From Candidatus Planktophila versatilis (lineage in GTDB: Bacteria > Actinomycetota > Actinomycetes > Nanopelagicales > Nanopelagicaceae), in the NCBI RefSeq assembly GCF_002288265.1, contig NZ_CP016778.1, forward strand, positions 868,001 to 932,000: a DNA stretch of 64,000 nucleotides, in the 5' to 3' direction. The notes beneath the pieces are model-generated. The model was not told the origin of the DNA. It was given only the letters and a program-made list of their open reading frames with translations, and did not search any database. The translations under genes were made by a program, and so were the position numbers. This document shows, one piece after another, positions 12,666 to 23,247 of this stretch. The stretch's first letter is position 1. Each line of letters opens with the position of its first letter.

Positions 12666-13777
12666 AGGAGTACTAAATCATCTCTATGCACAAGCTCGCG
12701 CTCGTATTCAGCGCCCAGTGATGCTGCGAGTTCCTTTGTTGAACGCCCCAGCATTTGTGGAATTTCAGATGAATCAAAAGCAACGAGACCACGTGCAATA
12801 ACTTTGCCAGCTTCAGAGGCAAGCTCAACGGTGTCACCCGAGATGAACTCGCCTTCAACAGCTGTGACACCAGCCGGAAGTAAGGACACTCCTCTTTCAA
12901 GAATTGCCTTCACTGCTCCGGCATCGAGAATAAGGCGCCCCTGTGGCGTTGAAGCATGCGCTAGCCAAAGTAAACGTGAGGTTGCTTTCGAACTTTGCGG
13001 GGCAAAGAAGGTTCCATAATCTTCACCCGCGATTGCATGGCCGCAATGAGCAAGTGATGTAAGGAGCATCGCAATTCCAGCACTGGTTGCAATACGCGCT
13101 GCCTCTACCTTGGTCACCATTCCGCCACTACCCACACCGGCAGAGCCTGCTCCACCTAAGACAATGGTTTCAATATCTGACATTGTGGCGACATATCGAA
13201 TTGGTTGTGCACCACTCTGTGTTGGTGGTGCGTCATAGAGCGCATCAATATCTGAGACCAGAATGAGTAAATCAGCATGGATAAGGAGTGCAACAAGTGC
13301 TGCGAGCCGATCGTTGTCACCAAATCTAATTTCCTGGGTTCCAACAGTGTCATTTTCATTGACAATCGGAATCACACCCAGTGAGAGCAATTTAGTGAGC
13401 GTTTGCTGCGCATTTTGATAGTGCGAGCGGCGCACAATATCTTCAGTGGTCAGCAGAACCTGGGAAGAGATAACACCATGGGCAGAAAACTTCTCGTGGT
13501 ACTGGGCAATAAGTAAACCTTGTCCGACAGAGGCCGCCGCTTGTTGGGTAGCTAAATCCTTTGGCCGCACCTTTAAGCCCAATGGCGCCAACCCGGCAGC
13601 AATCGCACCAGATGAAACAAGGAGTACATCGGCGCCGCGTTTTTTAAGTGAGTAAGCAAAGTCAACAATCTTGGCGACAGCGTGTGGATCTAACTCTGAC
13701 CCAGCAGCACCGGTGAGAGATGACGAGCCGATTTTGATGACGATGCGCTTAGCGCTGGTTAAAGCCTCGCGGTTCAC
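12662..13777 (-). CDS. proB: Glutamate 5-kinase with PUA domain
   Basis: ProB phosphorylates glutamate to start proline synthesis. The 371 residues hold an amino-acid kinase domain ([42 protein letters not shown] split) and a C-terminal PUA domain (roughly residues 285-360). Start is GTG and overlaps the obg stop as GTGA, so proB-proA follow obg in one tightly packed run. The order obg-proB-proA is common in Actinobacteria. Confidence 0.96.
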   Translation of the reverse strand: MNREALTSAKRIVIKIGSSSLTGAAGSELDPHAVAKIVDFAYSLKKRGADVLLVSSGAIAAGLAPLGLKVRPKDLATQQAAASVGQGLLIAQYHEKFSAHGVISSQVLLTTEDIVRRSHYQNAQQTLTKLLSLGVIPIVNENDTVGTQEIRFGDNDRLAALVALLIHADLLILVSDIDALYDAPPTQSGAQPIRYVATMSDIETIVLGGAGSAGVGSGGMVTKVEAARIATSAGIAMLLTSLAHCGHAIAGEDYGTFFAPQSSKATSRLLWLAHASTPQGRLILDAGAVKAILERGVSLLPAGVTAVEGEFISGDTVELASEAGKVIARGLVAFDSSEIPQMLGRSTKELAASLGAEYERELVHRDDLVLL

Positions 13778-15288
13778 TTGTCATGACTTTCTTCTTCGCT
13801 CTCTTCTAGTTGAGCTAATGATAACTTTATTTCAGGATTTGTTGGCTCTTCCACGTTGTATTCCCACTGCCGGGCAATTTCGTCATCTGAAAGTTTATCT
13901 ACCTCAGGCTCAACTGCGCCCCATGCACCTTCAAGACGTGAATCTTCACCGCGGCGATGTAAGAAGCCAGCAAGTTGCTCAGCGCCGGCTTCAATAGTTG
14001 GCTCCCATTCAAAGACAACTTCGTTATCACCAGAACCAATGCGCACTTCAGAACCTGCAACTGCGCCCTTCTTAAAGAGTTCCTTTTCTACACCTAACTG
14101 CGCCAGGCGATCTGCGAGATAACCAATTGCTTCGGCATTCTTAAAGTTTGTCTGTCGCACCCAGCGAACAACTTTTTGTCCGCGCACGCTAAAGGATCCA
14201 TCACCATTGAGTTGCACTGAGAACCCGGAATCATCGACTGCAACTGGGCGCAAGATGATGCGCGTGCGTTCTTCTTTCGCAGCCTCTGCTCGCTCGCGTT
14301 GCACAAGTCGAGCCATGGCATACATAAGTTCAGGTAAACCTTCTCGGCTTGCTGCAGATACTGGATAAACCTCGTAACCTTTTTCTTTCAGCTGCTCCTG
14401 CACCATATCGGCCATCGCTTTGCCATCAGGTAAGTCAATTTTATTGAGTGCGACAATACGAACTCGATCTTCCAGGCCGCCATAGAGTGCGAGCTCATTT
14501 TCAATGGCATCTAAATCATCAACCGGGTTGCGATCTGTCTCCAGAGTTCCGCAATCAAGTACATGTACAAGTGCGACGCAGCGCTCTACATGGCGCAAGA
14601 ATTGAAGTCCAAGGCCTTTTCCTTGTGATGCACCTGGAATAAGTCCTGGAACATCTGCCACGGTAAAGCGGGTATCGCCAGCTTGCACAACACCAAGATT
14701 TGGAACAAGAGTAGTAAATGGATAGTCGGCAATCTTTGGTCGAGCCGCTGATACTGCAGCGATAAGTGAGGATTTACCGGCGCTAGGAAAACCAACGAGT
14801 GCGATATCAGCAACTGATTTAAGTTCGAGTGTGAGTCTGCGTTCTTCACCTGGCTCACCAAGGAGTGCAAAGCCTGGTGCGCGGCGCTTAGAAGAAGAGA
14901 GAGCTAAGTTTCCTAATCCGCCGTGGCCACCACGTGCAGCAAGAAATGTTGTGCCGATACCAACGAGATCTGCAATTTGTGTCCCATTTTCATCATAGAC
15001 AACTGTGCCATTAGGAACAGCCATGATGAGATCTTCACCTGATACTCCATCTTTACGATCACCGAATCCTTGGTGACCTGATGTTGCTTTGCGATGTGGT
15101 GAGTGATGGAAATCAAGCAAGGTTGTGACAGATGAGTCAACAACCAAAATGATGTCTCCCCCGCGTCCGCCATTGCCGCCATCTGGCCCACCGAGTGGCT
15201 TAAATTTTTCACGCTTAACAGAGACGCAGCCGTCGCCGCCTTTTCCGGCAGTGGCAAAGAGAGTGACGCTATCGATAAATGTTGCCAT
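13774..15288 (-). CDS. obg: GTPase Obg/CgtA
   Basis: This essential GTPase is linked to 50S assembly and growth control. The 504 residues run in order: a glycine-rich Obg domain ([14 protein letters not shown]), a G domain with P-loop [10 protein letters not shown] and switch-II-like [16 protein letters not shown], the NKxD equivalent NKIDLPD, and a C-terminal OCT domain (about residues 350-430). An acidic tail follows. It is preceded by the L21/L27 genes but separated from them by a terminator. Confidence 0.96.
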   Translation of the reverse strand: MATFIDSVTLFATAGKGGDGCVSVKREKFKPLGGPDGGNGGRGGDIILVVDSSVTTLLDFHHSPHRKATSGHQGFGDRKDGVSGEDLIMAVPNGTVVYDENGTQIADLVGIGTTFLAARGGHGGLGNLALSSSKRRAPGFALLGEPGEERRLTLELKSVADIALVGFPSAGKSSLIAAVSAARPKIADYPFTTLVPNLGVVQAGDTRFTVADVPGLIPGASQGKGLGLQFLRHVERCVALVHVLDCGTLETDRNPVDDLDAIENELALYGGLEDRVRIVALNKIDLPDGKAMADMVQEQLKEKGYEVYPVSAASREGLPELMYAMARLVQRERAEAAKEERTRIILRPVAVDDSGFSVQLNGDGSFSVRGQKVVRWVRQTNFKNAEAIGYLADRLAQLGVEKELFKKGAVAGSEVRIGSGDNEVVFEWEPTIEAGAEQLAGFLHRRGEDSRLEGAWGAVEPEVDKLSDDEIARQWEYNVEEPTNPEIKLSLAQLEESEEESHDK

Positions 15289-15335
15289 CTGACCTCACCT
15301 GCCCTTCCAGTTATCTGTTGAAAAATTTGTTAAAT

Positions 15336-15368
15336 AAAAAAGCGGACCGCGATAAATGCGGCCCGCTC
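15336..15368 (-). terminator. Terminator after rplU-rpmA
   Basis: On the minus strand a 10-bp GC-rich stem (AGCGGGCCGC with GCGGTCCGCT, one wobble, 7-base loop) is followed by six T residues. It lies 19 bases after the rpmA stop and before obg, so it would reduce or end ribosomal-protein transcription ahead of obg. Confidence 0.85.
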
Positions 15369-15386
15369 TTTGTAGAGAAACCTTAA

Positions 15387-15641
15387 TTAAACTGCAGGGA
15401 CTACATTCACTACGCGACGACCGCGAGCGCGACCGAATTCAACTGCACCAGCTGCAAGAGCAAATAGTGTGTCATCTTTGCCGCGTCCTACGTTCTTGCC
15501 TGGGTGGAAGTGTGTTCCACGCTGACGAACGAGAATCTCACCTGCATTAACTTCTTGACCGCCGAAACGCTTAATACCGAGGTACTGTGGGTTTGAATCG
15601 CGACCGTTACGAGTTGAGGAAACACCCTTTTTACTTGCCAT
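15387..15641 (-). CDS. rpmA: 50S ribosomal protein L27
   Basis: This 84-residue ribosomal protein lies near the peptidyl-transferase centre. It shows the conserved N-terminal [16 protein letters not shown] and the [22 protein letters not shown] segment (broken here for length). No N-terminal cleavable extension of the Firmicutes type is present. It follows rplU by 19 bases and ends at a strong terminator. Confidence 0.98.
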   Translation of the reverse strand: MASKKGVSSTRNGRDSNPQYLGIKRFGGQEVNAGEILVRQRGTHFHPGKNVGRGKDDTLFALAAGAVEFGRARGRRVVNVVPAV

Positions 15642-15660
15642 TTATTTGCTCCCTTAACCC

Positions 15661-15975
15661 TTACTTAGCACCGCTGATTGCGGTGATCTTTACGCGAGTG
15701 TGCTGTGCACGAAAACCTTGACGACGGCGATGACCTGTCTTGTTCTTGTAACGAAGGATGTCGATCTTTGGACCCTTTACTTCGTCAATCACTTCGCCAG
15801 TGACCTTGATGCTTGAGAGAACCTTTGGGTCTGTTGTGACACTTGCGCCATCAACGACCAGAAGAGCTGGGAAAGAAACTGAGGAACCAGCAGCAGCGTC
15901 GATGCGATCAACGGTGATGGTCTCGCCAACAGTTACCTTCTCCTGGCGTCCGCCAGCTTTAACGATTGCGTACAT
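15661..15975 (-). CDS. rplU: 50S ribosomal protein L21
   Basis: L21 is a 104-residue large-subunit protein that binds 23S rRNA. Conserved pieces include [14 protein letters not shown] at the start and [19 protein letters not shown] at the end. Two ATG codons lie 6 bases apart. The second is chosen because the GAGG site is 8 bases from it but only 2 from the first, and it gives the usual family length. The operon is rplU-rpmA. Confidence 0.93.
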   Translation of the reverse strand: MYAIVKAGGRQEKVTVGETITVDRIDAAAGSSVSFPALLVVDGASVTTDPKVLSSIKVTGEVIDEVKGPKIDILRYKNKTGHRRRQGFRAQHTRVKITAISGAK

Positions 15976-16048
15976 GCTCATTGCCTCAGTTCTTCGTGTA
16001 ATAGTTTCAAGCTTGATTCACGCATAGAGCGCGTTCAGGCAGACGCTA

Positions 16049-16078
16049 AGGGTACGGATTTCATACCCCATGGGTCAA
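16049..16078 (-). promoter_or_regulatory. Promoter of rplU-rpmA
   Basis: The -35 TTGACC and the -10 TACCCT (TANNNT type) lie 18 bases apart on the minus strand, about 75 bases before rplU. The -35 is embedded in a short palindrome (GGGTCAAATTGACCC read on the plus strand). Confidence 0.6.
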
Positions 16079-16109
16079 ATTGACCCCTAGATTCACTTCA
16101 TTTATGAGG

Positions 16110-18281
16110 CTAGGCGGTGATGACCCCGGAGCTAGCGGCCCTGCGGCGGCGCTTTCCCTTGGGGGTAACGACTGCTTCAGCTTCTTCTGCTGGACTCTCA
16201 TCATTTAACGTTTCATGAAATTCATGATCCGTTGCTGCATTTTCATCTGCATCTGGTTCTTCAACATCTGGATGATGTGATGACTGTGAATTCACTTGTG
16301 GCATCGGTGCCTTCATCTTCACTGGATCCATATGCACATGAATTCCACGTCCATTACATGAGTCACATGTGGTTGAGAAGGCCTCAATCAGGCCTTGTCC
16401 CACACGCTTACGAGTCATTTGAACCAGACCTAGTGAGGTTACTTCAGCAACTTGATGCTTGGTGCGATCGCGACCCAGTGATTCAACGAGGCGACGAAGC
16501 ACGGCATCACGATTTGATTCAAGAACCATATCGATGAAGTCGATAACAACAATTCCACCTAAGTCACGAAGACGAAGTTGACGGGCAATCTCCTCTGCCG
16601 CTTCTAAGTTGTTCTTAGTCACTGTCTCTTCCAGGTTTCCACCCTTACCGATGAACTTACCTGTGTTCACATCAATAACAACCATTGCTTCGGTGCGATC
16701 GATAACAAGTGAACCACCTGACGGCAGATAGACCTTGCGATCAAATGCCTTAGCTAACTGCTCCTCGACGCGGTAATCAGCAAATAGATCTCCGCTGCCT
16801 GAATACTTTTCAATCTTGGCCACAAGTTCTGGAGCGATGGAGCCTAGGTAGGAAGTGATTTCATCCCATGCTTCATTGCCCTGAATGATGAGCTTGCGAA
16901 AATCTTCATTGAAGATATCGCGGATAACGCGCACGGCAAGATCTGGCTCTGAGAGCAGAAGCGCCGGTGCATGGAAGTTTGGATTTTCTGACTTCTGGAA
17001 AATATCTTCCCATTGCGCTTTCAGTCTTTCCACATCTGCGGTGAGTTCAACTTCAGAGACACCTTCTGCAGCTGTGCGCACAATGACGCCGGCAGTATCA
17101 GGGATTAAATTCTTAAGAATCCCTTTAAGGCGAGTGCGCTCTGATTCTGGAAGACGCTTTGAGATTCCGCTCATGCCACCGCCAGGAACATAGACAACAT
17201 ATCGTCCTGGAAGTGAGATTTGGCTAGTTAGGCGTGCACCCTTTTGACCGATCGGATCTTTTGTTACCTGAACAAGTACAGGTTGACCTGTCTTTAAGAC
17301 CATTTCAATCTTGCGAGGTTCAGATTCAGAAATTCCGGCTGCATCCCAATTAACTTCACCAGCATAGAGAACTGCGTTGCGTCCCTTACCGATATCAACG
17401 AAGGCTGCTTCCATCGATGGCAGCACGTTCTGAACGCGACCGAGATAGACGTTACCCACATAGGAGACGTTGGCATTTCTATTGACATAGTGCTCAACCA
17501 TCACGTTATCTTCAATAACAGCAATCTGAATACGATCTCCGATTTGGCGAACAACCATCTCGCGATCAACATTTTCACGACGAGCTAAGAATTCGCCATC
17601 AGTAATAATGGTTCCACGGCGGCGATATGGCTCGCGGTATTCACGAGGCTCACTGCGCCCACGATCGCGATCACGGCGATTACGTGTTCCACGCTCTGTG
17701 CGCTCACGTGCTGGACGTTCTGATTTTTCACGAACTTCGCGAACTTTAACGATAGTGACAACACCATCTTCATCAATGACTTCACCTGGTGTGATGCCTT
17801 CACCCGTTGCCCGACGGCGACGGCGACGGCGATGCGTGCCACCTTCAGCCGATCCATCCTCGGAATCGCCAGATTCATCATCTGTGCCTTCTTCAGAATC
17901 TAAATCATCCGTTGTTTGACCATCAACTTGTGGCTTACGACGACCGCGGCCACCGCGACGGCGACGGCGATTGCGTCCGGTGCGGGAATCTGAATCTTCA
18001 GAGTCGGCATCCGATGCAACTGGTTCAGCGCTCTCTTTTGCCGGTGCTTGCTTCTTGGCAGCTTTAGTTGCGCGCTTAGGAGCGACAGCGTCGATCGGAG
18101 CAGCTTGAAAGACAGGAACTGGGATCGCGGCAGCTTTCTTACGCGATTTAGGAGCAGCCTCTGTATCAGGTGCTGCACTTTCGGCTCCATCTGCAGTTGT
18201 ATCAACTGTGGGAACGCCTAATGATTTCTTACTTGATTTCTTAACCGCACGTTTGCGCGGTGATTTTGGCTCGATAGCCAT
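16110..18281 (-). CDS. rne: Ribonuclease E/G
   Basis: This is an endoribonuclease of the RNase E/G family, acting in mRNA decay and rRNA processing. I start at MAIEPKSPRK (723 residues), since an AAAGGA site lies correctly before that ATG; a TTG 12 codons upstream has no such site. The first ~240 residues are low-complexity, alternating Lys/Arg-rich and acidic. They are followed by an S1 domain (YLGRVQNVLPSMEAAFVDIG), the DNase-like catalytic region (VIDVNTGKFIG and VVIDFIDM, with the metal-binding Asp residues), and the Zn-link CDSCNGRG (two Cys). The C-terminus is short and acidic-then-basic. The catalytic core in the middle, with disorder at both ends, is usual for actinobacterial RNase E. 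Confidence 0.94.
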   Translation of the reverse strand: MAIEPKSPRKRAVKKSSKKSLGVPTVDTTADGAESAAPDTEAAPKSRKKAAAIPVPVFQAAPIDAVAPKRATKAAKKQAPAKESAEPVASDADSEDSDSRTGRNRRRRRGGRGRRKPQVDGQTTDDLDSEEGTDDESGDSEDGSAEGGTHRRRRRRRATGEGITPGEVIDEDGVVTIVKVREVREKSERPARERTERGTRNRRDRDRGRSEPREYREPYRRRGTIITDGEFLARRENVDREMVVRQIGDRIQIAVIEDNVMVEHYVNRNANVSYVGNVYLGRVQNVLPSMEAAFVDIGKGRNAVLYAGEVNWDAAGISESEPRKIEMVLKTGQPVLVQVTKDPIGQKGARLTSQISLPGRYVVYVPGGGMSGISKRLPESERTRLKGILKNLIPDTAGVIVRTAAEGVSEVELTADVERLKAQWEDIFQKSENPNFHAPALLLSEPDLAVRVIRDIFNEDFRKLIIQGNEAWDEITSYLGSIAPELVAKIEKYSGSGDLFADYRVEEQLAKAFDRKVYLPSGGSLVIDRTEAMVVIDVNTGKFIGKGGNLEETVTKNNLEAAEEIARQLRLRDLGGIVVIDFIDMVLESNRDAVLRRLVESLGRDRTKHQVAEVTSLGLVQMTRKRVGQGLIEAFSTTCDSCNGRGIHVHMDPVKMKAPMPQVNSQSSHHPDVEEPDADENAATDHEFHETLNDESPAEEAEAVVTPKGKRRRRAASSGVITA

Positions 18282-18440
18282 GGCACCAAATCCTTTAGTG
18301 CGTACCTGCTTTTTCAATTAGCGATACGCAATCTCGTGGCCCAAAATGTTGCCATCTTGAGCAAAACTCATGTTTTAATCTTTTGTGTAGTCCGCCGCAG
18401 GCGCGATAAAGATCGCTGGCCGCGCTGAACTGTTGGCCTA

Positions 18441-18446
18441 ATTATG
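18441..18446 (-). promoter_or_regulatory. Possible -10 box of rne with a long 5' leader
   Basis: CATAAT on the minus strand lies about 160 bases before the rne ATG, just after the rodA stop; no convincing -35 was found. The gap between rodA and rne (about 200 bases) otherwise shows only a small GCGAT-CTTT-ATCGC hairpin. Confidence 0.35.
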
Positions 18447-18483
18447 ACAGATAAGTTGGTAGAAAACCTATTTTGAGCGTGAA

Positions 18484-19644
18484 TCAGCCGCGCTGGCGGG
18501 CGTGAACATTCTGTAATAGCCCGATTCCGATGAGATTGGCAAACATGCTTGAACCACCATATGACAGGAAGGGCAGTGGAACTCCGGTCATGGGCATCAA
18601 GCCCAAAGTCATACCAATATTTTCAAATATTTGAAAAGCAAACCAGGCAATAACTCCGGTACAGACCAGCGTCCCGTAGGGGTCCGTCGATCGTCTAGCA
18701 ATTCCAAATGCTCGCATGAGAATAGTGAGCAGCAGCAGAATTATCACTGAGCAGCCAACAAAGCCTAGTTCCTCACCGGCCACGGTAAAGATGAAGTCTG
18801 TCTGTTGCTCTGGCACAAATCGTCCATTTGTTTGTGGGCCATTAAACAAACCGGTACCAATTAACCCACCAGAGCCGACTGTGATCCGCGCTTGGCGTAA
18901 TTGATATCCAGCACCCTGTGTGTCAGCGTTAGGGTTAACAAAGGATTGCAATCGCTTGACTTGATAGTCGTTAACAATGCCAGTTTTCGTTGCGACAAAT
19001 CCACCAATGATTGCCAGCAATATCAGACCGACAATCCACTTCATGGGAGCACCTGAGACGGCCAGAATTGTGACAACTGATGCGCTAATGATGAAGACCG
19101 TTCCCATATCTGGCTGACGCAAAATAAGTAGGATGGGAAGAGCGGCAACTGCGAGTGCTTTGAGAATATCGTTTGTGCTCGGTTCATCTGAGTTATGTGT
19201 GCGCTCAGATAACAACATGGAAATTCCAATAATGATTGAGATCTTTGCAATCTCAGCCGGTTGAATCTGAAAACCTGCCGGAAGACGGATCCACGCTTTA
19301 GCTCCATTAATTTCACTGCCCACTCCTGGAATAAGGACAAGAATTAATCCAAGGACGCCAAAGCCCCAGATAAATGGGGTGTAGGCACGAAGTAGGCGGT
19401 AATCAATAATCGTTGTTCCCCAGGCAAGTGCTAAACCAATGACAATGTTAATGACATGTCGCTTGAGGTAGTACTCGGGATCAAGGCCGTTAGCTGAATA
19501 CCAATCACGCGTAGCTGCGTATACCAACAGGGTTCCGATAATGAGTAGTCCACCGACTGCTGCGCTAAGAATTGGATCAAAGCCGGAAAAGAAAGATTTA
19601 TTTCGCGACCGACGATATGGATTGCGATTAAGGAATGTACTCAT
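18484..19644 (-). CDS. rodA: Peptidoglycan glycosyltransferase RodA
   Basis: This SEDS-family polymerase builds glycan strands during cell elongation and works with PBP2. The 386-residue protein has about ten hydrophobic segments. Family features visible are INGAKAWIRLPAGFQIQPAE (extracytoplasmic loop with the functional Asp/Glu neighbourhood), DMGT, and the C-terminal PLPFLSYGGSSM. Its ATG overlaps the pbp2 stop by 4 bases. It is last in the mreBCD-pbp2-rodA order. Confidence 0.95.
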   Translation of the reverse strand: MSTFLNRNPYRRSRNKSFFSGFDPILSAAVGGLLIIGTLLVYAATRDWYSANGLDPEYYLKRHVINIVIGLALAWGTTIIDYRLLRAYTPFIWGFGVLGLILVLIPGVGSEINGAKAWIRLPAGFQIQPAEIAKISIIIGISMLLSERTHNSDEPSTNDILKALAVAALPILLILRQPDMGTVFIISASVVTILAVSGAPMKWIVGLILLAIIGGFVATKTGIVNDYQVKRLQSFVNPNADTQGAGYQLRQARITVGSGGLIGTGLFNGPQTNGRFVPEQQTDFIFTVAGEELGFVGCSVIILLLLTILMRAFGIARRSTDPYGTLVCTGVIAWFAFQIFENIGMTLGLMPMTGVPLPFLSYGGSSMFANLIGIGLLQNVHARQRG

Positions 19645-21776
19645 GGCTTTGTCACCGGTAACTCCTTCTTCGCTTTTTCTGGATTTAAAATTGAGGCAGC
19701 CGGCTTCTTGGCTGGTGAGATACGAGGCAACTTAATCGGTGGTTTTCCTTTAGGGAATAACGCTAGTTCAGGTTTAACAATATTGCCTTGCACACCGAAG
19801 AGAGTCTCATAAATTTCTCGCACACCCACACCTGATGTGCTCGCTCCAAAACCACCTTGGCTGACCATCATGACAACTGCATAACGTGGCTTCTTAGCGG
19901 GAGCAAAAGAGGCATACCAAGAGGTATCAGCTTTCTGTGTTCCATTTGAGTTCCTACCAAATACTTGCGCAGTTCCAGTCTTACCTGCTGTTGGCACTGG
20001 AAAACGTGAAAAGATTCCGGCCGAGGTTCCAGACAGGGTGACCTCTTGGAGTGCATCATGCAAGAAAGCGATGGTTTGCGAATCGGCTGAGATGTCGCCC
20101 AACTCTATTGGTTCAAATGTTTGGATTACCTCTCCTTGCTGACTCACCACAGCTTTGGCGATGGTGGGTTGCCAGATTGTTCCGCCGTTAGCTATCGCTG
20201 CATACATTTGAGCTAACTTAATGGGTGTAATCACAGTATCGCCTTGACCGATAGAGAAGTTCACCGCATCACCACCACGGATTTTATCTCCGTCTACGCA
20301 ATTTTCTTGCGCTAGCTGAAGCAGAAAAGGCGTTTGCTGCGCCTTTGTTGCGCGATCTCTGTAGTTACAGTAAAAATCTCTATTCTGTTCATACCAAGTC
20401 TTCTTATACTCGCGGTCAGCAAGTCTTCCAGCTGATTCAGAAGGTAGATCTACACCTGTTCTTACCCCCACCTGAAAGCCCTTGGCAGCGTTAAAGAAGT
20501 GGTCATTCGGGTTTGATTTAGGCCGTAAACCACCATCTCGCACCCATTCGTCATATGCAATTTGATACCAAATGGTGTCACACGAAATTGCGATTGCCTT
20601 CTTCATCGAAATCGTTCCTTGCGCCTTACTTTCGAAGTTTTGAAAGGCGCGAGTTCCCACTTGCACTTCTGATGGACAGGAATAACTCTTATTCAAGTCA
20701 TATCCCGCAGCTTTTGCTGCTACTACCGAAACTGCTTTAAAGGTAGAGGCCGGAGCATAGAGTCCCTGTAGCGCCCGGTTCAGTGCTGGTACACCATTGT
20801 CTTCGCTATAAAGCGCCTGTGCTTCTTTGATTGTCAGTCCACGTTCAAAAGCATTGGGATCAAAAGATGGATAAGAAGCTAGCGCAAGAACTTGACCGTT
20901 TCGAACATCAAGAACGACTGCGGCTCCGCCATCGGCTCGATATCCCATAGAACGTGCACGCTTTACTGCTCCCTCCAGCGCTTTTTCACTGGCAGCTTGG
21001 AGTCTGACATCTAAACTTGTCACTAAGTGATTGCCGGCAATCGGCTTCGTATCCTGACTCGTATTCGTCACCGCTTCTTTGCGGTCAACGATAAAAGTTT
21101 TTATTCCAGGAACGCCACGTAGATATTCATCGTATTCGATTTCAAGCCCGGTCTTACCAATGTATTCAGAGCGGAAGTAGGTGCGCCCATTAGCACCAGA
21201 AAGATCTGCCTCTGTCAGTGGCCCGACATAACCCAGGACATGACTACCGGTGACACCCAGTGTTTGTGGGTAACTTCTAATTGCAACAGGTGTGGCAGAG
21301 ATTCCGGGATATCGATCTGATCTTTCAACAATGCGCAGCGCAAGTGCTGGATCGGCAGATTTAGTAATAGGAATAGGTTGGAAACGAGAGCCGGTCCAGC
21401 AACCAGCACGCACTCCCTTGGGTAACTCACCACATAAGCGCGTGCGCTGCCAGACATCAGCGTATTGAAGTCCTAATAATGTAACGAGCTTTCGTAGCAC
21501 TGCTACGCCTTTATCGGGCAACTTATCAATCACGGTGCGATCAACAGTAATTGCCAGGGCAACCTTGCTCACCGCCAGCGGAACGCCGGAGGAATCAACG
21601 ATAAATCCGCGGTTTGCCGGGGTGGCAACATCGCGACTTTGAATACTAAGTGCGGCATCGCGATAGGTAGGACCTGCTGCAACTTGAAGATAAAAGAGAC
21701 GGCCAAGGAGTGCGACCATGAGAGAGACAAAAAATATTTGAATCACTAACAAACTTAAGCGTGAGCGTTGATTCAT
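19641..21776 (-). CDS. mrdA: Penicillin-binding protein 2 (class B transpeptidase)
   Basis: This is the elongasome transpeptidase that crosslinks peptidoglycan made by RodA. The 711 residues comprise an N-terminal membrane anchor (about residues 7-30), a dimerisation/pedestal domain, and the transpeptidase domain with the SxxK motif in APASTFKAVS, SCD in AISCDTIWYQ and KTGTAQVFG. A Pro/Lys-rich C-terminal tail follows the catalytic domain. It overlaps mreD upstream and rodA downstream by four bases each. Confidence 0.95.
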   Translation of the reverse strand: MNQRSRLSLLVIQIFFVSLMVALLGRLFYLQVAAGPTYRDAALSIQSRDVATPANRGFIVDSSGVPLAVSKVALAITVDRTVIDKLPDKGVAVLRKLVTLLGLQYADVWQRTRLCGELPKGVRAGCWTGSRFQPIPITKSADPALALRIVERSDRYPGISATPVAIRSYPQTLGVTGSHVLGYVGPLTEADLSGANGRTYFRSEYIGKTGLEIEYDEYLRGVPGIKTFIVDRKEAVTNTSQDTKPIAGNHLVTSLDVRLQAASEKALEGAVKRARSMGYRADGGAAVVLDVRNGQVLALASYPSFDPNAFERGLTIKEAQALYSEDNGVPALNRALQGLYAPASTFKAVSVVAAKAAGYDLNKSYSCPSEVQVGTRAFQNFESKAQGTISMKKAIAISCDTIWYQIAYDEWVRDGGLRPKSNPNDHFFNAAKGFQVGVRTGVDLPSESAGRLADREYKKTWYEQNRDFYCNYRDRATKAQQTPFLLQLAQENCVDGDKIRGGDAVNFSIGQGDTVITPIKLAQMYAAIANGGTIWQPTIAKAVVSQQGEVIQTFEPIELGDISADSQTIAFLHDALQEVTLSGTSAGIFSRFPVPTAGKTGTAQVFGRNSNGTQKADTSWYASFAPAKKPRYAVVMMVSQGGFGASTSGVGVREIYETLFGVQGNIVKPELALFPKGKPPIKLPRISPAKKPAASILNPEKAKKELPVTKP

Positions 21777-22294
21777 AAGAGTGATCTAGTTCCGAAGACA
21801 TTTGCATGTATGAAGGCAAGGATTTTAAGAACCAGTGGTGAGACTATCGCCGTCCAAAATGCTGATCCCGCCAGTAGAAATGCGATGTGGGAAATACTTC
21901 CTAACTCTTGTCCGAGTAGAAACCCAAGTAGTAAGAAAACAAATTGACTGGCCACGACTCCCACGGTTGTTATCAGGACGATGTTGATGGGATTAGAACG
22001 GATGTTGTCATCGCCATAGCCTAAAAATGCAACGCCATATCCGGCCAAAATCAGAACAAGAGTCCAGTGACCCATTGGACCAGGAGAACTTTGCGAAAGA
22101 TCCATCAAAATGCCGGCACCGAAACCGGTAAGAGCGCCAATTTCTGGCGTGCTCAGCGTTGCCCAGATCAGGGTGGAGATGAGAAGGAGTGAGAAACCAC
22201 CGAGTGGCAATCTGAGTTGAGTGATAAAGGCCTCTTGCAATACATAGATAAAGAGAAAGATTGGGATTGAAAGCAGATATCTACGGATTGTCAT
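21773..22294 (-). CDS. mreD: Rod shape-determining membrane protein MreD
   Basis: This is a 173-residue membrane protein of the elongasome with about five hydrophobic segments. The start MTIRRYLLSIPIF is used; a longer in-frame start would run back into mreC and has no family-like residues. The motif GALTGFGAGILMDLSQSSPGP matches the typical MreD GxxxGFxxGLxxD pattern (broken over two helices). Sequence is poorly conserved in general, but position between mreC and pbp2 makes the call firm. Confidence 0.9.
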   Translation of the reverse strand: MTIRRYLLSIPIFLFIYVLQEAFITQLRLPLGGFSLLLISTLIWATLSTPEIGALTGFGAGILMDLSQSSPGPMGHWTLVLILAGYGVAFLGYGDDNIRSNPINIVLITTVGVVASQFVFLLLGFLLGQELGSISHIAFLLAGSAFWTAIVSPLVLKILAFIHANVFGTRSLL

Positions 22295-22301
22295 AGTTCC
22301 A

Positions 22302-23237
22302 TCATGGCTCTGTGCTGGCAGACGGAGATGGAGCAGGTGTTGCATAAATAGTCACTGTAGGAAGTGGAGTGGGGACAGGTTTAGGCGGTACCAATGCATC
22401 TCGAGGATCAGATTCCGGCTTTGCGATCACAACTGCGACAACACCCAAGGTGGAGAAGTTGGCATAGAACCTTACTTCGGCAGTTTGGGTGACAGCGCCC
22501 GGTGAATTATCAACCGAAGTTACTTCCCCAATTGGTACTCCCGGAACAAAGGGGCGTCCGCTATCACTTCCACGAGCAAGGAGTGCATCCCCCGCTTTCA
22601 CAGTTGTGGTGTTATCAAGCAACTGTAAGACGCCACGGCGCGAGCCTTGCCCGCTCAGGATTCCGATCTGTTCTGACTTCGCAATACGTGCACCAATTCT
22701 AAATGCTGGATCTGATGCAAGTTGGACCAGAGAGCTATCTGGATATGCAATCTTCACAACTCCAACCAGACCATAACCAGAGATCACGGTCATGTTGCTA
22801 CGAATTCCTGAACTTGTGCCGGCATCAATAGTAATTGTCTGTGTAAATGATGTAGTGGGGCCTTGTGAAATAACTTTTGCATTGACAACTTTATATCCAC
22901 CGCCACCAGCGAGGTTTAGCACGCTCTTTAATTGTTTCAGTCGCGCATCGGCGGTTTTTCGATTAAGCAGAGTGTTACGCAGCGTCTCATTTTCAGCCTT
23001 GAGTTTCTCAATTTGGTTGCGGGTGCGCCCCAAGTGAGTGACATCAGATGCAAAATTACGAAATGGAGTCAGCGCCCAAGAGCCAAATTTTTGCACCGGA
23101 GTGAGAGCGGTCTGTGTTCCTGTGCGCACGCCACCAATTACTGATACGCCACGTAGATCCAAAGTAATTAGGAAGAGTGAAGTAACAATTAATACGATGA
23201 TGAGTAAGCGACCACGGTTGTCGCCGCCGTAGCGCAC
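22302..23237 (-). CDS. mreC: Rod shape-determining protein MreC
   Basis: MreC is a bitopic scaffold that activates PBP2-RodA outside the membrane. In 311 residues there is an N-terminal TM helix (about 11-29), a coiled-coil stretch (RNQIEKLKAENETLRNTL, about 72-90), and two beta domains typical of the family (VVNAKVISQGP to VGVVKIAYPDSS). A Pro/Thr-rich tail ends the protein. Start is GTG. It lies 10 bases behind mreB. Confidence 0.94.
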   Translation of the reverse strand: MRYGGDNRGRLLIIVLIVTSLFLITLDLRGVSVIGGVRTGTQTALTPVQKFGSWALTPFRNFASDVTHLGRTRNQIEKLKAENETLRNTLLNRKTADARLKQLKSVLNLAGGGGYKVVNAKVISQGPTTSFTQTITIDAGTSSGIRSNMTVISGYGLVGVVKIAYPDSSLVQLASDPAFRIGARIAKSEQIGILSGQGSRRGVLQLLDNTTTVKAGDALLARGSDSGRPFVPGVPIGEVTSVDNSPGAVTQTAEVRFYANFSTLGVVAVVIAKPESDPRDALVPPKPVPTPLPTVTIYATPAPSPSASTEP

Positions 23238-23247
23238 TGTTAACTAC

